From an uncultured Peptococcaceae bacterium (GTDB taxonomy: Bacteria; Bacillota; Peptococcia; Peptococcales; Peptococcaceae): a stretch of 8,859 nt of DNA. The stretch spans positions 1-8,859 of the forward strand of contig USCP01000068.1 in NCBI GenBank assembly GCA_900553245.1, in the 5' to 3' direction. This document shows, piece after piece, positions 6,576 through 8,859 of this stretch. The stretch's first letter is position 1, and each line of letters starts with the position of its first letter. The notes under the pieces were generated by a model. The model saw only the letters and a list, made by a program, of their open reading frames with translations. It was not told where the DNA came from and made no database searches. Position numbers and translations under genes: made by a program.

Positions 6576-6995
6576 TTAAATAGTACGATGTGCCAAACCC
6601 AAAGCAACATCATCTAAATACAATAACCCAATACTTAAAAAGACCGCAACACTAATGTGGTCTTCATAACGTGCCAGACCCACTTTTCCACCAACACTCA
6701 TACCACTTGCTTTTGTTGCTACTTGACTCAGTGCATCATGCACCGCACCTGCCACACTACCATCTCCGTGGTGAGAATCTTCTTCAATTAACCCTTCTCG
6801 TTTTGCAGCAACAATAGATTGTTCAATCATTTTGTTCATCGACTTAAAAAAATCTCCGCCGATATCCACCGCAGCCGTTTTAATGCCTTGTTTTGCATAT
6901 TCTTTTTTTAGCGCACGTTCCACATCTCTCGTTTCAGAAACCGCCATCTTTACCGCAGCTCTCGCTACAGCCTTACTTTCACCGCCGTTATTCAC
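6576..6995 (-). CDS. HutP-family protein (putative RNA-binding regulator)
   Basis: The 139-aa product resembles HutP, the histidine- and Mg2+-dependent RNA antiterminator of the B. subtilis hut operon, in length and in its C-terminal half. The region about 67-139 (REGLIEEDSHHGDG, AVHDALSQV, a glycine-rich turn, HISVAVFLSIGLLYLDDVALGLAHRTI) follows the HutP layout of helix, turn and closing beta strands. By eye His86 aligns with a HutP metal ligand (His77), but the residues matching His73 and His138 appear replaced, so ligand or metal use may differ. The start is GTG at 6995, with AGGTG about 8 nt upstream inside the end of the flavoprotein gene, only 5 nt beyond its stop. No histidine-utilisation gene is in the window, so a role in hut control is unlikely. 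Family assignment is from memory and should be tested; function is unknown. Confidence 0.65.
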   Translation of the reverse strand: MNNGGESKAVARAAVKMAVSETRDVERALKKEYAKQGIKTAAVDIGGDFFKSMNKMIEQSIVAAKREGLIEEDSHHGDGSVAGAVHDALSQVATKASGMSVGGKVGLARYEDHISVAVFLSIGLLYLDDVALGLAHRTI

Positions 6996-7000
6996 GAGTC

Positions 7001-8260
7001 CTACACCTCTCCTCTAATATATCTACATGCAGACCTGCCCGCACAATATCCAGTTGAAAACGCAATCTGCAAATTAAAACCGCCGGTATAAGCATCAATA
7101 TCCAAAAGTTCACCGGCAACAAACAAACCCGGCACTTTTTTTACAGCCAGAGTTTTTGGATTAACTTCTTTTACAGACAAACCGCCGGCAGTGACAATCC
7201 CCTCTGTCAAATCTCTTGTTTTCGTCAGTGTAAACGAAAAATCCTTTAACAACTCGATAATATGATGGCGTTCCTCTTTGGTAAGCTGATGCAACACTCT
7301 GGATTCTTTAATCCCACTACGCTCAATAAAAATCGGCACCATTTTTTGTGGCAATAGATTTTTCAACATACTACTCAGATGTTTGTTTGGCATATTCTGA
7401 ATTTCACGCAATAAGCGCTCATCCAACTGATGTTCCGATAATGCCGGTTTTAAATCAATATGCGCCACTAACCGATCATGTTTTTTTTGCCAATAAGCCG
7501 AACAATGCCCACTTGCAGACAATACCAACGGACCACTGATGCCAAAATGAGTAAATAACATCTCACCCTGTTCATCATATAAGCATTTCTTACCTTGATC
7601 GCTGATAGTAAGTCGCACATTTCTCAAACTCAAGCCTTGTAATTCCGGCACCCATTTTTCATCCGCAACCAAGGGAACCAACGCCGGATACGGCGCAACC
7701 ACTTTTAATCCAAGCGCAGCCATCCACGGATACGCATCGCCTGTACTCCCAGTTCCCGGATAAGAAGCACCACCGGTACATACAATCACTGCGCGTGCAT
7801 GCCAAGAATCGCCATTGTTAGATTTCAAAGCAAATGAACCATCATCTTGATGTTGTATGGATTTGATTTGTGTATCACATTGCACCCTCACGCCGAGCCT
7901 TTTCATTTCTTTTAGCAAGGTATCAATAACATCTTGAGCACGATCACTTTGCGGAAAAACACGTTCTCCGCGTTCTACTTTTAAAGGACAACCCAACGAT
8001 TCAAAAAAGGACCACACATCATTATTGTCAAAAGCGCTCAGACTTGAGTACATAAATTTCACATTGCTACGAATGGCAGCCAAAATTTCCTCATGTGTTT
8101 TCATGGTGGTTACATTACAGCGACCTTTACCGGTAATACGAATTTTACGCCCGCATACCGCCATTTTTTCAAGCAAAAGCACCTCGCAGCCCTGTTTGGC
8201 CGCCTGAATGGCAGCCATCATGCCACTGGCACCGCCACCAATTACTATTATATCAACCAA
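7001..8260 (-). CDS. HI0933/BaiN-family NAD(P)/FAD-dependent flavoprotein
   Basis: This is an FAD-binding oxidoreductase of the HI0933/YhiN/BaiN family (formerly annotated as aminoacetone oxidase). The physiological substrate of most members is unknown. From the chosen start the protein is 419 aa, normal for the family. It shows the N-terminal dinucleotide fold VDIIVIGGGASGMMAA (2-17), the family signature GRKIRITGKGRCNVT (37-51), CTGGASYPGTGSTGDAY (161-177), FTHFGISGP (236-244), and the C-terminal FAD motif TAGGLSVKEVNP...GLFVAGELLDIDAYTGGFNLQIAFSTGYCAG (357-408). It is probably cytosolic, with no signal peptide. The frame extends upstream to GTG at 8296, but the TTG at 8260 begins the conserved fold and has a perfect GGAGGT 6 nt upstream, so I prefer it. 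It appears to be the first gene of the hutP-cmk string. Confidence 0.9.
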   Translation of the reverse strand: MVDIIVIGGGASGMMAAIQAAKQGCEVLLLEKMAVCGRKIRITGKGRCNVTTMKTHEEILAAIRSNVKFMYSSLSAFDNNDVWSFFESLGCPLKVERGERVFPQSDRAQDVIDTLLKEMKRLGVRVQCDTQIKSIQHQDDGSFALKSNNGDSWHARAVIVCTGGASYPGTGSTGDAYPWMAALGLKVVAPYPALVPLVADEKWVPELQGLSLRNVRLTISDQGKKCLYDEQGEMLFTHFGISGPLVLSASGHCSAYWQKKHDRLVAHIDLKPALSEHQLDERLLREIQNMPNKHLSSMLKNLLPQKMVPIFIERSGIKESRVLHQLTKEERHHIIELLKDFSFTLTKTRDLTEGIVTAGGLSVKEVNPKTLAVKKVPGLFVAGELLDIDAYTGGFNLQIAFSTGYCAGRSACRYIRGEV

Positions 8261-8272
8261 TTCGCCACCTCC
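8258..8272 (-). promoter_or_regulatory. Shine-Dalgarno fixing a TTG start for the flavoprotein
   Basis: The minus strand reads GGAGGT at 8272-8267, six bases, then TTG at 8260-8258. The upstream alternative, GTG at 8296, has no comparable purine run and would add 12 residues (MINYNKSHGGGE) whose GGAGGT is itself the ribosome-binding site. A TTG start with a perfect Shine-Dalgarno would give moderate translation. Confidence 0.75.
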
Positions 8273-8450
8273 ATGGCTCTTATTGTAATTTATCACGCCA
8301 TTGAATATCCATTATTATTTCTTATGAATCCCCCTAAATAAAAATGACGCACTTTTATTAAATATGATAACAAATCCAGGCTTTTCCCTTGAAGGAATAT
8401 GTAGAATATGTTAATTTTATATTACCGCTTATTATGCAAGGAGAATTGTC
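8273..8450. other. Divergent intergenic region between flavoprotein and pckG
   Basis: This 178-bp, mostly AT-rich stretch holds the leaders and promoters of two divergent genes. I could not settle on a promoter for either. On the plus strand TTGAAG (8389-8394) with a 17-bp spacer leads only to a poor -10 (TAATTT), and TATGAT at 8363-8368 lacks a -35. There is an AT-rich inverted repeat (AATAAAA at 8337-8343, TTTTATT at 8353-8359) and a tandem 9-bp repeat at 8395-8412. A good ribosome-binding site, AAGGAG, lies at 8438-8443. No coding sequence is supported here. Confidence 0.5.
8395..8412 (+). repeat. Tandem 9-bp direct repeat upstream of pckG
   Basis: GAATATGTA is followed immediately by GAATATGTT (8 of 9 bases identical), about 40 bp before the pckG start. 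Direct repeats of roughly one helical turn can be regulator sites, but in AT-rich DNA this may be chance. It overlaps the region where a pckG promoter would be expected. Confidence 0.4.
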
Positions 8451-8859
8451 ATGACTAACAATCAAAAGTTGCTTTCTTGGATCGACGAAATTACCACCCT
8501 TTGTCAACCGGATAAAGTGGTATGGTTTGATGGTTCCGAAGAGCAACAAGAATCCATTTTAGAAGATCTCATCGCGCATGATGCAGCGATTAAGCTCAAT
8601 CAAGAAAAACTTCCTAATTGCTATTTATTTAGATCCCATATCTCCGACGTTGCCCGTGTTGAAGGGCGCACCTTTATTTCTTGCGAAAAAGAAGAAGATG
8701 CCGGTCCTACCAATAATTGGTATCCGCCTAAAGAATTAAAAGAAAAAATGCTTTCACTTTATGAAGGCGCCATGAAGGGACGTACCCTTTTTGTAATTCC
8801 ATTCTGTATGGGGCCAATCAACAGTCCAGCGTCTCGCATCGGGGTACAAATTACGGACA
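8451..8859 (+). CDS. pckG: Phosphoenolpyruvate carboxykinase (GTP), N-terminal part (cut by window edge)
   Basis: This enzyme interconverts oxaloacetate and phosphoenolpyruvate plus CO2 using GTP/GDP, linking C4 acids to gluconeogenesis or, run in reverse, fixing CO2 during fermentation. The visible 136 residues match the GTP-type family rather than the ATP-type: VVWFDGSEEQ (23-32), RSHISDVARVEGRTFI (61-76, with substrate-binding Arg69), DAGPTNNWYPP (83-93), MKGRTLFVIPFCMGP (108-122) and SRIGVQITD (128-136). The family is about 600 aa, so the nucleotide and metal sites lie beyond the right edge. The ATG at 8451 has AAGGAG 7 nt upstream. It is the only plus-strand gene here and is transcribed away from the housekeeping operons, so it is probably regulated on its own. 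Confidence 0.93.
   Translation, partial: MTNNQKLLSWIDEITTLCQPDKVVWFDGSEEQQESILEDLIAHDAAIKLNQEKLPNCYLFRSHISDVARVEGRTFISCEKEEDAGPTNNWYPPKELKEKMLSLYEGAMKGRTLFVIPFCMGPINSPASRIGVQITD

Noticed and set aside
8381..8397. Hyphenated palindrome around CCTTGAAGG upstream of pckG as a catabolite-repression (cre) site
   Set aside because: It lacks the central CG and flanking TG/CA of a cre consensus, and the symmetry is broken at two positions.
8358..8549. Minus-strand open frame of 63 codons over the pckG start
   Set aside because: It overlaps the conserved N terminus of pckG on the opposite strand and shows no recognisable motif.
1..8859. Mobile elements, phage genes, CRISPR arrays, defence systems, tRNA or rRNA genes
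   Set aside because: I looked for transposase or integrase motifs, regularly spaced repeats and tRNA-like folds. The window is filled almost end to end by conserved housekeeping genes and none of these was seen.

Overview
The window reads as conserved housekeeping chromosome from a diderm Firmicute of the class Negativicutes, probably a Veillonella/Dialister/Megasphaera relative. Three things suggest this: a single ORF joining IspH to ribosomal protein S1, the gene strings HI0933-type flavoprotein / HutP-family / cmk / ispH-rpsA and asp23 / nusB / xseA / xseB / ispA / dxs, and moderately AT-rich DNA with strong Shine-Dalgarno sites. The genus is inference. No mobile element, CRISPR array, tRNA or rRNA was seen. 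All genes except the rightmost lie on the minus strand, so transcription runs from high to low coordinates.

Right edge (8261-8859): the start of a GTP-type PEP carboxykinase gene (pckG) on the plus strand, separated by a divergent intergenic region from the flavoprotein gene.

Upstream minus-strand operon (8260-3795): an HI0933/BaiN-type flavoprotein, a HutP-family putative RNA-binding protein, cytidylate kinase (cmk), and the IspH-S1 fusion. A near-consensus promoter just after the cmk stop gives the fusion its own transcription start. A perfect-stem intrinsic terminator follows it.

Downstream minus-strand operon (3690-1): its own extended -10 promoter, then an Asp23/Gls24 protein, nusB, xseA, xseB, ispA and the 5' part of dxs. 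The genes overlap or nearly abut (8, 8 and 4 nt overlaps), which implies translational coupling. The window therefore holds the first MEP enzyme (Dxs), the last one (IspH) and a prenyl diphosphate synthase (IspA), beside RNA/protein synthesis (NusB, S1), nucleotide supply (Cmk) and exonuclease VII.

The most interesting signal is at the IspH/S1 junction. A strong Shine-Dalgarno-like sequence lies 10 nt before in-frame Met276, exactly where a normal-sized four-domain S1 (401 aa) would begin. Arginine codon use changes sharply there: all 15 Arg codons after the junction are CGT/CGC, while 6 of 9 before it are AGA, AGG or CGA. This suggests S1 is also made separately by internal initiation. A second lead is the HutP-family gene with no hut genes near it, followed by three closely spaced UAG triplets over the cmk ribosome-binding site.
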